NCBI RefSeq assembly: GCF_000308415.1
Contig: NZ_BAFS01000145.1
Coordinates: 1-32,247 of the forward strand
Reading direction: 5' to 3'
Source: Nocardia asiatica NBRC 100129
GTDB taxonomy: Bacteria; Actinomycetota; Actinomycetes; Mycobacteriales; Mycobacteriaceae
Length of the DNA stretch: 32,247 bases
The notes beneath the pieces were generated by a model that saw nothing but the letters and a program-made list of their open reading frames with translations, did not search any database and had not been told where the DNA came from. This document shows positions 8,301 to 15,478 of this stretch, one piece after another. Both the position numbers and the translations under genes were made by a program. How positions within the stretch are numbered: the stretch's first letter is position 1; every line of letters begins with the position of its first letter.

Positions 8301-9923
8301 GCGGACCAGCTTGCTCATCGAGCGCGCCGGAGAGACGAATTCGTCGGCCAGCGAGCGCAACTCGGCGGCGTCCTCCCCCGCGACGAGGGTGACGCGCAGG
8401 CCCGCGCTGCGGGCGCGGCCCAGCACGGCGTGGGCGCGCCGGTCGAGTTCCCGTCCGACCAGCACCCGCCCCACCGGTGTGCCGTTGTCGTGGAGTTCCC
8501 GCCACACCGGGCGGCGCGTCCCGCCCTGGTCGGCCTTTCCCGTCGTCGGGTGCACCAGCCGCCGGTGGCCGCCGGAAACCGGGGCGAGACCGCTGGCCCG
8601 CGAGTCGTCCTCGGCGTCCTCGGCGGTCTCCTGCTCCCACAGCAGTCGCTGGCTCACGCTCCACACCCGCGCGACCGACCATTCGGCATCGATGGTTTCG
8701 GCGTCGAGCACCGTCCGGCGTGTGGTGAGCAGCGACTCTCCGTCGACGACCAGCGCCGACAATCGGTCCAGCCGCCGCCAGACCCGCGGGTGGATCGTCA
8801 GCACCCCCGCCCGGCCCAGCACCGTCGAGACGATGGCGCCGTAGGCTTCCCGGCTGGCCCGTGCCGCCTTGGGCGCGCCGAGTTCCAGCGCGTCGGCCGC
8901 GCCCAGCAGGCCACGACCGCCCAGGATCGAGGTGACCGCGCCCGCGAGCGCGCCCGCGGCCGTTTCGTCGGCGACGCGTTCGATAGGCCCCTGCGGCATG
9001 TCCACCACGCGGGCCGGCGGCGACAGCGGTTCGCACACTTCCGCGGGACGCCGGTCGATCTCGGCCTCCCAGATGCGCCACTGCGCGTATCTGGTCAGCG
9101 ACTCGGTCAGCGTGAAACTGCGGTGCACCGCGTCGACCAGCAGGTTCGCCGTCCCCGCCGCGGCGCTGTTGCCGAGGGCGTTGCCGATGGCGTTGGCCGT
9201 GGTCAGTACCAGGTCCGTGCGTGGGCGGCCGAGCTGTTCCTCCAGCCGTTTGCGCAGGCGGGGCTGGGTGTCGACGAAGGCGGCGGCCGCGCGCAGCACC
9301 CGGGCGGGCGCGCGCAGCGGCAGCACCGCGCTCACCGTGGACAGGCCGATCGCGCACACGTCGCCCGCGACCTGGATTCCGGCCGCCAGCAACGGTTCCC
9401 GATCGCCGGGATGCTCGCAGCCGCGGCTCCAGTCCAGGTCGCCGACGGCGGTGTCGGCCTCGACGGACTCGATCGCCGCGACCAGGGCGGGCAGGTCGGC
9501 CGCACCGTGCGTGAGCGCGGCGACGACGCGACCGGTCACCGCGTTGACCCGCCACCAGCGCACGTCGCGGCGAGTGTCCAGGGTTCGGTGCAGCGCTCGA
9601 GTGACGGCTTCGCTCTTGCCGGAGTCCAAGCCCCTGACCTCGACCGTGGCGCGGTCCTCGTAGAGGGCGACCCGGCGGCGCGACCGCAGCGCGTGCGGAT
9701 CGACCAGCGCGGCCAATTCGTCGCGCAACTCCTCGTCGCGGCGCAGGTTCAACAGCGACGCACCCGCTCGCGCACCCGCCGCCACCACCTGCACCGGCGC
9801 CTGTGCCGCTTTGGTTCCCAGGTCGACGGCCTTCTCCACACCCGCACGGGCCATCTCCGCCGCGACGGAGGTCGGCGCCTCGAGCCACCACGGCGAGACG
9901 ACTCCGCGTAGTAAAAAGCTCAT
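5304..9923 (-). CDS. Very long cation-transporting P-type ATPase (CtpI-like)
   Basis: The product is about 1,539 residues, far longer than ordinary P-type ATPases (700-900) but close to mycobacterial CtpI (about 1,600). The C-terminal half is an intact pump: TGES actuator loop, PEGLP transmembrane motif (as in Ca/Na/K and CtpE/F-type pumps), DKTGTLT with the phosphorylated Asp at about residue 995, KGAPEVVL in the nucleotide domain, TGDHP, and TGDGSNDAAAIRTADVGIGL in the hinge. The N-terminal region has a degenerate HMA-like fold without CxxC. From about residue 330 to 620 there is a decayed second ATPase core in which DKTGT is replaced by VDGES (Asp near 394). The ion is unknown. The ATG at 9923 is preferred over a TTG at 9956. 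The next gene starts 71 bases after the stop. Confidence 0.88.
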   Translation of the reverse strand: MSFLLRGVVSPWWLEAPTSVAAEMARAGVEKAVDLGTKAAQAPVQVVAAGARAGASLLNLRRDEELRDELAALVDPHALRSRRRVALYEDRATVEVRGLDSGKSEAVTRALHRTLDTRRDVRWWRVNAVTGRVVAALTHGAADLPALVAAIESVEADTAVGDLDWSRGCEHPGDREPLLAAGIQVAGDVCAIGLSTVSAVLPLRAPARVLRAAAAFVDTQPRLRKRLEEQLGRPRTDLVLTTANAIGNALGNSAAAGTANLLVDAVHRSFTLTESLTRYAQWRIWEAEIDRRPAEVCEPLSPPARVVDMPQGPIERVADETAAGALAGAVTSILGGRGLLGAADALELGAPKAARASREAYGAIVSTVLGRAGVLTIHPRVWRRLDRLSALVVDGESLLTTRRTVLDAETIDAEWSVARVWSVSQRLLWEQETAEDAEDDSRASGLAPVSGGHRRLVHPTTGKADQGGTRRPVWRELHDNGTPVGRVLVGRELDRRAHAVLGRARSAGLRVTLVAGEDAAELRSLADEFVSPARSMSKLVRTLQQDGHVVAVLSPRAHRALAFADVAIGLATRENNALQMPWTADAVCRDLEQALRVLATVGPARQVSERGRSLALSAAALGGLLLAVAPGSAGRSSPMTAAHYTGLLSGAYTGWRSARTQPPATLAPLLPWHALEPDEVLSRLPEPVAPDERAQPGAAARIPGVSVVASAASFAGQLRRELSDPLTPILGVGAVATAVLGAPSDAVLLSSVLAVNALVSAWQRQRAEDALHRLFEREQLTARVIDRTELDASEPDERQVPANLLALGDVIVLRAGDVVPADARLLRADDLEMDESGLTGESITVDKHVPATPGAAVADRACMVFDGSTVVNGTGRAVVVAVGSDTQAGRAAAGAIPPEKGGVQAQLRRLTDRALPLTLTGGGVVTGLGMLRGRPLRTAIADGVAVAVAAVPEGLPLVATVAQLAAARRLSRHGVLVRASRTVEALGRVDTLCFDKTGTLTEGRLRLTTVADLDAQWAPDTDSEDARRLLRAAARACPDPAEGPIVHATDRAVLDAADEALGDDVRRWDPIEEIPFESNRGYAATLGHTAHKLRLIVKGAPEVVLSRCTKVRSDDTDHPLDERVRERAEKAVRDLAQQGLRVLVVARRDLPAEPDDVEAAVEELTLLGFIGLADAPRPQTLPLVTALQRNGISVRMITGDHPVTAAAVARQLGIEAGQVVTGADLDGLDETAQAELIEHGTVFARVAPEQKVRIVAALRRAGHVVGMTGDGSNDAAAIRTADVGIGLAAQGSVAARNAADMVLTRPDPLVLLHALVEGRGMWQRVTDAVGVLVGGNAGEVAFTLYGTAVSGQAPLGTRQFLLVNMLTDMFPAMALALARDADAVDPDDADDPRSQARRAAERLADLPRAHLGTDLLRTLGVRGVATATSASVAWTLGRVTGTQRRAATIGLVALIGTQLGQTLVSGYRSPLVWITTAASGAVLGAVVMTPGLCTYFGCRPLDPVGWGIATTCSVTATAAAALLPGLLYKPDAAQEPATR

Positions 9924-9957
9924 ACCCGGCGAGCTACCCAGGCACGGACAGAGCAAA

Positions 9958-9998
9958 CCGGACCCGCCGCGGTCGCGGACGACCGCGGCTGGGTCCGG
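9958..9998 (-). terminator. Hairpin terminator after the alcohol dehydrogenase gene
   Basis: The 17-base left arm 9958-9974 (CCGGACCCGCCGCGGTC) pairs with 9981-9998 across a 6-base loop, with one bulged base. It lies 20 bases beyond the stop of the minus-strand dehydrogenase gene and about 35 bases before the start of the ATPase gene. It should therefore separate the dehydrogenase transcript from the ATPase operon. Confidence 0.7.
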
Positions 9999-10017
9999 TG
10001 CAGACCCGCTGCGCCGG

Positions 10018-11208
10018 TCAGTGGGCGGTCGGGTCGAGGACGATCTTCACCGCACCGTCGGTTTTCTGCTGGAACATGGCGTAGGCCCGCGCGGCGTCGG
10101 TCAGCGGAAGGCGGTGGGTGGCGAAGGTCTCCACACCGAGCGGATCGCCGTCGCTCAGCAGCGGCATGATGTCCTCGACCCACCGTTTGACGTTGGCCTG
10201 TCCCATCCGCACCTGGATCTGCTTGTCGAACAGCACCCGCATCGGCAGCGGGTCGAGCATGCCGCCGTAGACGCCGATCAGCGAGATCGTGCCGCCGCGG
10301 CGGACGATGTCGATCGCGGAGTGCAGTGCCGCGAGCCGATCGATGCCCGCGGTGTCCATCACCTTCTGCGCCACGACATCCGGCAGCAACGCCGCCGAGC
10401 GCTGCGCCATCGAGGCGAGCGGTGAGCCGTGGGCCTCCATCCCGACCGCGTCGATGACCGAGTCGGTGCCCCGGCCGTCGGTCCAGCCGCGGACGATGTC
10501 GCCGACCGGCTCGTCGACCGACTCCAGGTCGATCACCTCGACGCCGCGTTCGGCCGCGCGCGCCAGCCGCTCGGGCACCCGGTCGACGCCGATCACGCGA
10601 TAGCCGCGATGTGCCGCGACCCGGCAGGCCATGTCCCCGATCGGTCCGAGACCGAGCACGGTCACCGATCCGCCCTCGGGCACCGCGGCGTATTCCACCG
10701 CCTGCCATGCGGTGGGCAGTACGTCGGACAGGTACAGGAATCGCGAGTCGGGCGGTCCGTCGGGTACTCCGACGTGGGTGAAGTCCGCGTGCGGCACGCG
10801 CAGATACTCCGCTTGGCCGCCGGGCACCTGGCCGTAGAGCTTGGAATAGCCGAACAGCGCCGCGCCGCAACCGTATTTGCGGACCTGGGTGGTCTCGCAC
10901 TGGGTGGGCAGACCGGTCCGGCACATGAAGCAGTCGCCGCAGCTGATCTGGAACGGGATCACGACGCGGTCGCCGGGCGCCAGCCGGGTGACGGCCGAAC
11001 CGGTCTCGACCACCCGTCCCATCGGTTCGTGGCCGAGCACGTCGCCGCTGCTCATGTACGCACCGAGCAGTTCGTACAGGTGCAGATCGGATCCGCAGAT
11101 GCCGCTGGAGGTGACCTCGATGATCGCGTCGGTCGGCGCCTCGATCCGCGGGTCCGGCACCGTCTCCACGGCCACTTTGCGTCGTCCTTGCCAGGTCACT
11201 GCCTTCAT
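10018..11208 (-). CDS. Zinc-dependent alcohol dehydrogenase, formaldehyde dehydrogenase-like
   Basis: This 396-residue medium-chain dehydrogenase has catalytic zinc ligands Cys38 (GICGSD) and the GHE motif at 59-61. Four structural-zinc cysteines are at 90, 93, 96 and 104 (CGDCFMC...C). The Rossmann glycines lie in VTVLGLGPIGDMA. The length and the CxxCxxC spacing with a long C-terminal insert fit the glutathione-independent formaldehyde dehydrogenase / FdhA-like branch, which oxidises aldehydes with tightly bound NAD(H). A strong ribosome binding site (GGAGGAG) precedes the ATG. It is divergent from the decarboxylase gene across 106 bases and ends at its own terminator, so it is probably monocistronic. 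Substrate specificity cannot be read from the sequence. Confidence 0.9.
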   Translation of the reverse strand: MKAVTWQGRRKVAVETVPDPRIEAPTDAIIEVTSSGICGSDLHLYELLGAYMSSGDVLGHEPMGRVVETGSAVTRLAPGDRVVIPFQISCGDCFMCRTGLPTQCETTQVRKYGCGAALFGYSKLYGQVPGGQAEYLRVPHADFTHVGVPDGPPDSRFLYLSDVLPTAWQAVEYAAVPEGGSVTVLGLGPIGDMACRVAAHRGYRVIGVDRVPERLARAAERGVEVIDLESVDEPVGDIVRGWTDGRGTDSVIDAVGMEAHGSPLASMAQRSAALLPDVVAQKVMDTAGIDRLAALHSAIDIVRRGGTISLIGVYGGMLDPLPMRVLFDKQIQVRMGQANVKRWVEDIMPLLSDGDPLGVETFATHRLPLTDAARAYAMFQQKTDGAVKIVLDPTAH

Positions 11209-11314
11209 CCGGGCGCTCCTCCGGTCGGGGTCGGTACTTTCCCCGTGCTACCCGGGCACCCCTGCCCGAAACTTCGCCCGGTTTGCCCCACCGGCGGCAG
11301 GGTAGGCGGAAGCC
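11209..11314. promoter_or_regulatory. Divergent intergenic region (dehydrogenase / decarboxylase)
   Basis: These 106 bases separate two divergent genes and must hold both promoters. The only clear signals are the GGAGGAG ribosome binding site of the minus-strand dehydrogenase near 11,214-11,222 and a short stem (CGGGCA / TGCCCG) near 11,250-11,265. No convincing -35/-10 pair was found by eye for either direction. Confidence 0.4.
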
Positions 11315-12778
11315 GTGGACCATACACGAGCTCCTCTGCTGGAAGCGCTTGCCGACTATCACCGGCTGGGCCGGTACGGCTTCACGCCCCCCGGGCATCG
11401 CCAGGGACGCGGAACCGACGAACGCGTGCTGAACGTGATCGGCCGGGACGCCTTCGCCTCCGACGTGCTGGCCGTCGCGGGCCTGGACGACCGGCTCGCG
11501 CGCGGCGGCTACCTCACCCGCGCCGAGGCGCTGATGGCCGACGCGGTGCGCGCGGAATCCGCGTTCTTCTCCACCTGCGGCAGTTCCCTCTCGGTGAAGG
11601 CGGCCATGATGGCGGTCGCGGGCGGTCACGACGGCGGCCTGCTCGTCCCGCGCGACAGCCACAAGTCGATCGTGGCCGGACTGATCTTCTCCGGCGTGCA
11701 GCCGCACTGGATCACGCCTCGATGGGACGCCGAGCACCATCTCTCGCACCCGCCCTCACCCCAGCAGGTGCGCCAGGCGTGGGAGCAGCACCCCGACGCC
11801 GCGGGCGCGCTGATCGTGAGCCCGAGCCCCTACGGCACCTGCGCGGACATCTCCGCCATCGCCGACGTCTGCCACGAGCGCGGCAAGCCGCTCATCGTCG
11901 ACGAGGCCTGGGGCGCGCATCTGCCGTTCCACGAGGACCTGCCGACCTGGGCGATGGACGCGGGCGCGGACGTCTGCGTGGTCAGCGTGCACAAAATGGG
12001 CGCCGGCTTCGAACAGGGCTCGGTGTTCCACCTGCAAGGCGATCTCATCGATCCGATCCGGCTCAGCGAATGCGCCGACCTGCTGATGACCACCAGCCCG
12101 AACGTGCTGGTCTACGCCGCGCTCGACGGCTGGCGCCGGCAGATGGTCGAGCAGGGGCACGAACTGCTCGGCGCGGCGCTGCGCGTGGCCCAGCAGGCCA
12201 GGCGGCAACTGGCCGAGATCCCCGGCATCGTGGTGCTGGAGGACGAACTGCTCGGCACCGAAGCCTCGCACGACCTCGACCGGCTCCAGGTGCTGATGGA
12301 TGTGTCCGGCACCGGGGCCAGTGGCTATCAGGCCGCGGACTGGCTGCGCGAGCACCGGCGCCTGGACGTGGGCCTCAGCGATCACCGCCGCGTGCTCGCC
12401 ACGCTGTCGCTGGCGGACGACAAGGACACCATCGACACTTTGGTCGACGGCGTCGCGGCGTGGCGCGACCAGCTGACCGATCCCCGCCCGCCCCGCATCC
12501 ATCTGCCCGCGCCGCGAGACCTGCAGTTGGACACCGTGATGCTGCCGCGCGACGCGTTCTTCGGCCCGGTCGAGGCGGTGGACGCGCGCGAGGCCGTGGG
12601 ACGCGTTGCCGCCGAGCAGCTCACCCCGTACCCGCCGGGCATACCGGTGGTGGTGCCCGGCGAACGGATCGACGCGGCGGTCGTCGACTACCTGCGCACC
12701 GGACTCGACGCGGGAATGAACGTGCCCGACGCCACCGATCCCGAGCTGCGCACGATCCGTGTCGTGGCCCGAGCATGA
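11315..12778 (+). CDS. Orn/Lys/Arg decarboxylase family PLP enzyme
   Basis: The product has 487 residues, starting at GTG 11315. It has the fold-type I layout of the Orn/Lys/Arg decarboxylase family: TPPGHRQGRG near the N-terminus, the glycine/serine loop TCGSSLSVKAAM, DSHKSIVAGL, IVDEAWGAHLPFH (PLP-ring Asp), and SVHKMGAG with the PLP-binding Lys at about residue 227. The C-terminal domain begins near residue 390 (LPRDAFFGPVEAVDAREAVGRVAAEQLTPYPPGIP). The family makes polyamine precursors (cadaverine, putrescine, agmatine) and consumes protons. It lacks the N-terminal wing domain of the large E. coli-type acid-stress enzymes, so it resembles the shorter Gram-positive SpeA/YaaO type. The FMN reductase-like gene follows 34 bases later. 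Confidence 0.88.
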   Translation: MDHTRAPLLEALADYHRLGRYGFTPPGHRQGRGTDERVLNVIGRDAFASDVLAVAGLDDRLARGGYLTRAEALMADAVRAESAFFSTCGSSLSVKAAMMAVAGGHDGGLLVPRDSHKSIVAGLIFSGVQPHWITPRWDAEHHLSHPPSPQQVRQAWEQHPDAAGALIVSPSPYGTCADISAIADVCHERGKPLIVDEAWGAHLPFHEDLPTWAMDAGADVCVVSVHKMGAGFEQGSVFHLQGDLIDPIRLSECADLLMTTSPNVLVYAALDGWRRQMVEQGHELLGAALRVAQQARRQLAEIPGIVVLEDELLGTEASHDLDRLQVLMDVSGTGASGYQAADWLREHRRLDVGLSDHRRVLATLSLADDKDTIDTLVDGVAAWRDQLTDPRPPRIHLPAPRDLQLDTVMLPRDAFFGPVEAVDAREAVGRVAAEQLTPYPPGIPVVVPGERIDAAVVDYLRTGLDAGMNVPDATDPELRTIRVVARA

Positions 12779-12797
12779 ACCGAATCACGCTGTGAAC

Positions 12798-12803
12798 AAG
12801 GAG
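12798..12803 (+). promoter_or_regulatory. Ribosome binding site deciding the flavoprotein start
   Basis: AAGGAG lies 9 bases before the ATG at 12813. This supports that start over an upstream in-frame ATG at 12759 that overlaps the decarboxylase gene. Confidence 0.75.
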
Positions 12804-12812
12804 TTGTCCGAT

Positions 12813-13424
12813 ATGGCCGCACCGACCGCCCTCGCCCTCGTATGCACGCTGAAGAAGTCACCCGCCGAATCCAGCAGCGACCTCATCGCCCGCCAGGTGC
12901 TCGACGAGCTCGACCGGCACGGCGTGCGAGGCACGGTGCTGCGCGTGGTCGACTACGACGTGCTGCCCGGGGTCACCGCCGACGAGGGCCTCGGCGACCA
13001 GTGGCCGTCGATTCGTGAGCGGATCGCGGCGGCCGACATCCTTCTGGTCTCCACGCCCACCTGGGTCGGGCACATGTCCTCGGTGGCGCAACGGGTGCTG
13101 GAACGGCTGGACGCCGAACTGTCCGAAACCGACGACGAGGGCAGGCCCGCGATGGTCGGCAAGGTGGCCACGGTCGCGGTGGTCGGCAACGAGGACGGCG
13201 CCCACAAGATCGTCGCCGACCTGTATCAGGGGCTCAACGACATCGGCTTCACCATTCCCGCGCAAGGGTGCACGTACTGGAACGACCAGGCCATGGGCGG
13301 TACCGACTATCAGGACCTCGACTCGGTGCCCAAAGCGGTGGCCTCGGCCACCGCGGCGCTGGCCAGGAACGCCGCCCACGTGGCGAGGGTGCTGGGCGCC
13401 CAGCAGTATCCGCCGGCCGGGTGA
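12813..13424 (+). CDS. NAD(P)H-dependent FMN reductase / flavodoxin-fold protein
   Basis: The product has 203 residues with a flavodoxin-like alpha/beta fold. It opens with ALALVCTLKKSPAESSSDL, the phosphate-binding loop region of the NADPH-dependent FMN reductase family. The segments LVSTPTWVGHMSS (about 76-88) and VVGNEDGAHKIVADL (about 123-137) form the other FMN-contacting loops. Such proteins reduce quinones, flavins or azo compounds. The gene is 34 bases downstream of the decarboxylase gene on the same strand and is followed by a strong terminator, so the two form a transcription unit. A frame starting at 12759 adds 18 residues but has no ribosome binding site and was not used. Confidence 0.87.
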   Translation: MAAPTALALVCTLKKSPAESSSDLIARQVLDELDRHGVRGTVLRVVDYDVLPGVTADEGLGDQWPSIRERIAAADILLVSTPTWVGHMSSVAQRVLERLDAELSETDDEGRPAMVGKVATVAVVGNEDGAHKIVADLYQGLNDIGFTIPAQGCTYWNDQAMGGTDYQDLDSVPKAVASATAALARNAAHVARVLGAQQYPPAG

Positions 13425-13435
13425 GTCCCGCGACC

Positions 13436-13468
13436 GCGCCCTCCCGCCGGTGACCGGCGGGAGGGCGC
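13436..13468. terminator. Strong bidirectional hairpin terminator
   Basis: A perfect 15-bp stem (13436-13450 with 13454-13468) with a 3-base loop lies 11 bases after the stop of the flavoprotein gene. It is only 5 bases from the stop of the converging hemerythrin gene, so it should end both transcripts. Confidence 0.85.
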
Positions 13469-13473
13469 GCCGA

Positions 13474-13974
13474 TCAGGCCAGCACCGCGTCGACCGTCTT
13501 CTTCAGCGCCGAGGGCTGGGCGGGCGAGGTCGGCGCCTTCTTCCTGAGTTCTTGCAGCCGCGCCCCGATGTCCTGAAGTTGTTTGCGGCCCAGTCGCTCT
13601 CGCACTTTCGGGAACCAGTCGCTTTCTTCCTCATCGATGTGGTGGTCGACGCTCTCGATCAGCACGGTGGTCTTGGCGGTGAAGTGCTCGTCGTCGGGCT
13701 TCATCGTCGCCAGCTCGGTGACCAGCACATCGGCGACATGATGCTCCTCGTAGGACTCCAGGATGTCGTCCTCGAGTTCGGGAACGAGTTTGCGCACCTC
13801 GGGGTACATGCACTCGTTCTCCAGGTAGGTGTGCACGGTGAGCGCCTCGATGATCTTGTTCACCACTTTCCCCTTGGTCTCGACGGCGTTCTCATCCGCC
13901 TTCTCGAACTCGCGGAACAGCTTCCGTATCACCTTGTGATCCTCGCGCAGCAGCACGATCGCATCGGTCGTCAT
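13474..13974 (-). CDS. Hemerythrin domain-containing protein (second copy)
   Basis: This 166-residue protein is a single hemerythrin-like bundle with candidate iron ligands His13 (REDHKVI), His48 and Glu52 (HTYLENECMYP), His78/79 (EEHHVAD), His111/112 and Glu115 (DHHIDEEE). The HTYLENECMYPEVRK and SYEEHHVADVLVTELA segments are characteristic of actinobacterial HHE proteins such as the mycobacterial hemerythrin-like proteins linked to H2O2 or NO response. It differs from the copy at 2,871 in size and ligand spacing. A GGGAG site lies upstream of the ATG at 13974; longer frames run into the divergent promoter region and were not used. Confidence 0.9.
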   Translation of the reverse strand: MTTDAIVLLREDHKVIRKLFREFEKADENAVETKGKVVNKIIEALTVHTYLENECMYPEVRKLVPELEDDILESYEEHHVADVLVTELATMKPDDEHFTAKTTVLIESVDHHIDEEESDWFPKVRERLGRKQLQDIGARLQELRKKAPTSPAQPSALKKTVDAVLA

Positions 13975-14075
13975 CGCTATCTCCCTTGCTTCGGATGCCG
14001 GTCTTTTGCCGACATTCCCGGCGCTTCGCCGCCGAAACCCCGCGCCTGCCGTGCGGCCGGGCCCGCACCGGGCCG

Positions 14076-14081
14076 TAGGGT
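14076..14081 (+). promoter_or_regulatory. Possible -10 element (TAGGGT) for the CinA-family gene
   Basis: TAGGGT fits the actinobacterial TANNNT -10 pattern and lies about 30 bases before the ATG, leaving a short leader with a good ribosome binding site. No clear -35 element is seen at the right distance. Seen by eye only. Confidence 0.3.
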
Positions 14082-14110
14082 GGGCCCCGGACAGCACAGG
14101 AAGGACGCAG

Positions 14111-14599
14111 ATGCCACACGCGGATGAGTACGCACACGAACTGGCAGAATTGGCGCGACGGTCGGAGATCACCGTGGCGGTCGCCGAATCGCTGACCTCC
14201 GGCCGGCTGTCGGCCACGCTCGGCGCGGCGCCGGACTCGTCCGAATGGTTCCGCGGCGGCCTGGTGGCCTACAGCTCCGAGGTCAAACGCACCGTACTCG
14301 GGGTGCCCGACGTGCCGGTGGTGTCGCGGCCGGCGGCCGAAGCGATGGCCACCGGCGTCCGCGACCTGCTGAAAGCTGTTGTCTCCGTCGCGGTCACCGG
14401 TGCCGGCGGCCCCGATCCGCAGGACGGTCAACCGCCGGGCTCGGTCTGGTTCGCCATCGCCACCGACCACGAGGTCCGCGCCTGGCATCGTCAGTTCGAC
14501 GGCGATCCCGCCGACGTGGTCGCCCAGACCGTCGCCTGCGCGGCCGAGTCGCTGCTGGACACCGTCCGCGCGCTGCGCTCGGATCGTTGGCCCGCGTGA
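14111..14599 (+). CDS. CinA C-terminal family nicotinamide-nucleotide amidohydrolase
   Basis: The 162-residue product matches the length of stand-alone PncC/YgaD proteins, i.e. the CinA C-terminal domain without the N-terminal MoaB-like domain. Diagnostic stretches are VAVAESLTSGRLS (about 22-34), GGLVAYSSEVKRTVLGV (49-65, with Lys59), and VAVTGAGGPD (about 93-102). Known members deamidate nicotinamide mononucleotide to nicotinate mononucleotide, recycling NMN from NAD-consuming reactions such as DNA ligation. GGAAGGA lies just before the ATG. The gene is divergent from the second hemerythrin and converges with the CDGSH gene across only 7 bases. Confidence 0.9.
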   Translation: MPHADEYAHELAELARRSEITVAVAESLTSGRLSATLGAAPDSSEWFRGGLVAYSSEVKRTVLGVPDVPVVSRPAAEAMATGVRDLLKAVVSVAVTGAGGPDPQDGQPPGSVWFAIATDHEVRAWHRQFDGDPADVVAQTVACAAESLLDTVRALRSDRWPA

Positions 14600-14606
14600 G
14601 CGGCGT

Positions 14607-14816
14607 TCACGCCGAACGGCGGTGCTTGCGGTGGCTGGTGTCGCAGAACGGGTAGTTCTTCGAGCGCCGGCACAGGCACAACGCCACCATGAACCGGTCG
14701 CAGCGGATCGTCCGGCCGTCCGCGGTCACCACCTCCACCGGGCCCTCGATCAAGGCGGGGCCGTCGGCGGTGAGCGTCACGCGGCGCCGCTGCTCATTGC
14801 CGGATGTGGTCGGCAC
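14607..14816 (-). CDS. CDGSH iron-sulfur domain protein
   Basis: This 69-residue protein ends in a CDGSH-type cluster-binding motif: Cys47, Cys49, Cys58 and His62 in CLCRRSKNYPFCDTSH, the 3-Cys/1-His ligand set for a redox-active [2Fe-2S] cluster. The usual Gly of CDGSH is Thr here (CDTSH), a common variant. The start overlaps the 3' end of the methyltransferase gene by 23 bases on the same strand, which suggests translational coupling. It is the last gene of a three-gene minus-strand operon. Its electron partner is unknown; the diiron protein two genes upstream is an obvious candidate by position. Confidence 0.88.
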   Translation of the reverse strand: MPTTSGNEQRRRVTLTADGPALIEGPVEVVTADGRTIRCDRFMVALCLCRRSKNYPFCDTSHRKHRRSA

Positions 14817-15447
14817 GGATCACCACCAGATCTTCCATTCGCTGGCCGGGCTGGATGAGCCCGGCCGACTCCATCCACTGCGCGCGGCGGCGCAGCACCG
14901 GCCCGAACGGCACGGTCGCCCGTGCGACGATGGCGGCCTTCAAGCCTCGATCGCGCAATTGGTCCAGCGTCGCATCGGGATCGGCCAGCGTCGAATGCAC
15001 GATCAACGCGACCCCCCGCGGTTTCAGCAGGGTGGGCAGCGCCGCGCACAACTGGTCGAGTATCGCCCTGCCGCTGGTACCGGCGTCCCAGGCCCGGGCG
15101 ATGCCACGGGTGTCGGTGCCCTCGGGAGCGGGGACATAGGGGGGGTTGGCCAGCACCAGGTCGAACTCGCGCCCGCCGAGCACCGCGCCGAAATCCCCGC
15201 GCAGCACCTCGGCGCCGATGCCGCGCAATCGGCAGTTCAACCAGGCGGACACCACCGCGGATCGGGACACGTCCACCGCGGTCACCCGCGCCGCTCCCGT
15301 GCGCGCGGCGGCCACGGCCAAGGCGCCGGTGCCCGTGCACACGTCCAGCGCGTGGCCGCCGCGCGGGACGCCCGCCTCGGAAAGAGCGCGCACGAGCAAC
15401 CAGGTGTCCAGCTGCGGCGGATAGACGCCGGGGGGTCGAATCAACAT
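14794..15447 (-). CDS. HemK2/MTQ2-like SAM-dependent methyltransferase
   Basis: From the ATG at 15447 the product has 217 residues. Motif I is DVCTGTGALA (35-44), the post-I acidic strand ends in VDVS (58-61), and motif IV is NPPY (101-104), preceded by FDLVLA. NPPY is found in methyltransferases acting on planar amide or amine nitrogens, including HemK/PrmC and HemK2/MTQ2, which methylate the Gln of release factor GGQ motifs. The opening IRPPGVYPPQLDTWLL is typical of the HemK2 branch in actinomycetes. The frame stays open upstream to 15555, but that would overlap the preceding gene and lacks family similarity. The target here may be something other than a release factor. Confidence 0.85.
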   Translation of the reverse strand: MLIRPPGVYPPQLDTWLLVRALSEAGVPRGGHALDVCTGTGALAVAAARTGAARVTAVDVSRSAVVSAWLNCRLRGIGAEVLRGDFGAVLGGREFDLVLANPPYVPAPEGTDTRGIARAWDAGTSGRAILDQLCAALPTLLKPRGVALIVHSTLADPDATLDQLRDRGLKAAIVARATVPFGPVLRRRAQWMESAGLIQPGQRMEDLVVIRADHIRQ

Positions 15448-15478
15448 CACTTGTCGCGAATAGCCCGCTGGACGCGGC

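Noticed and set aside
5595..9911. A 1,438-codon open frame on the plus strand opposite the P-type ATPase gene
   Set aside because: Antisense shadow in GC-rich DNA; the product is Arg/Gly/His-rich and without motifs, while the minus strand has all the P-type ATPase motifs.
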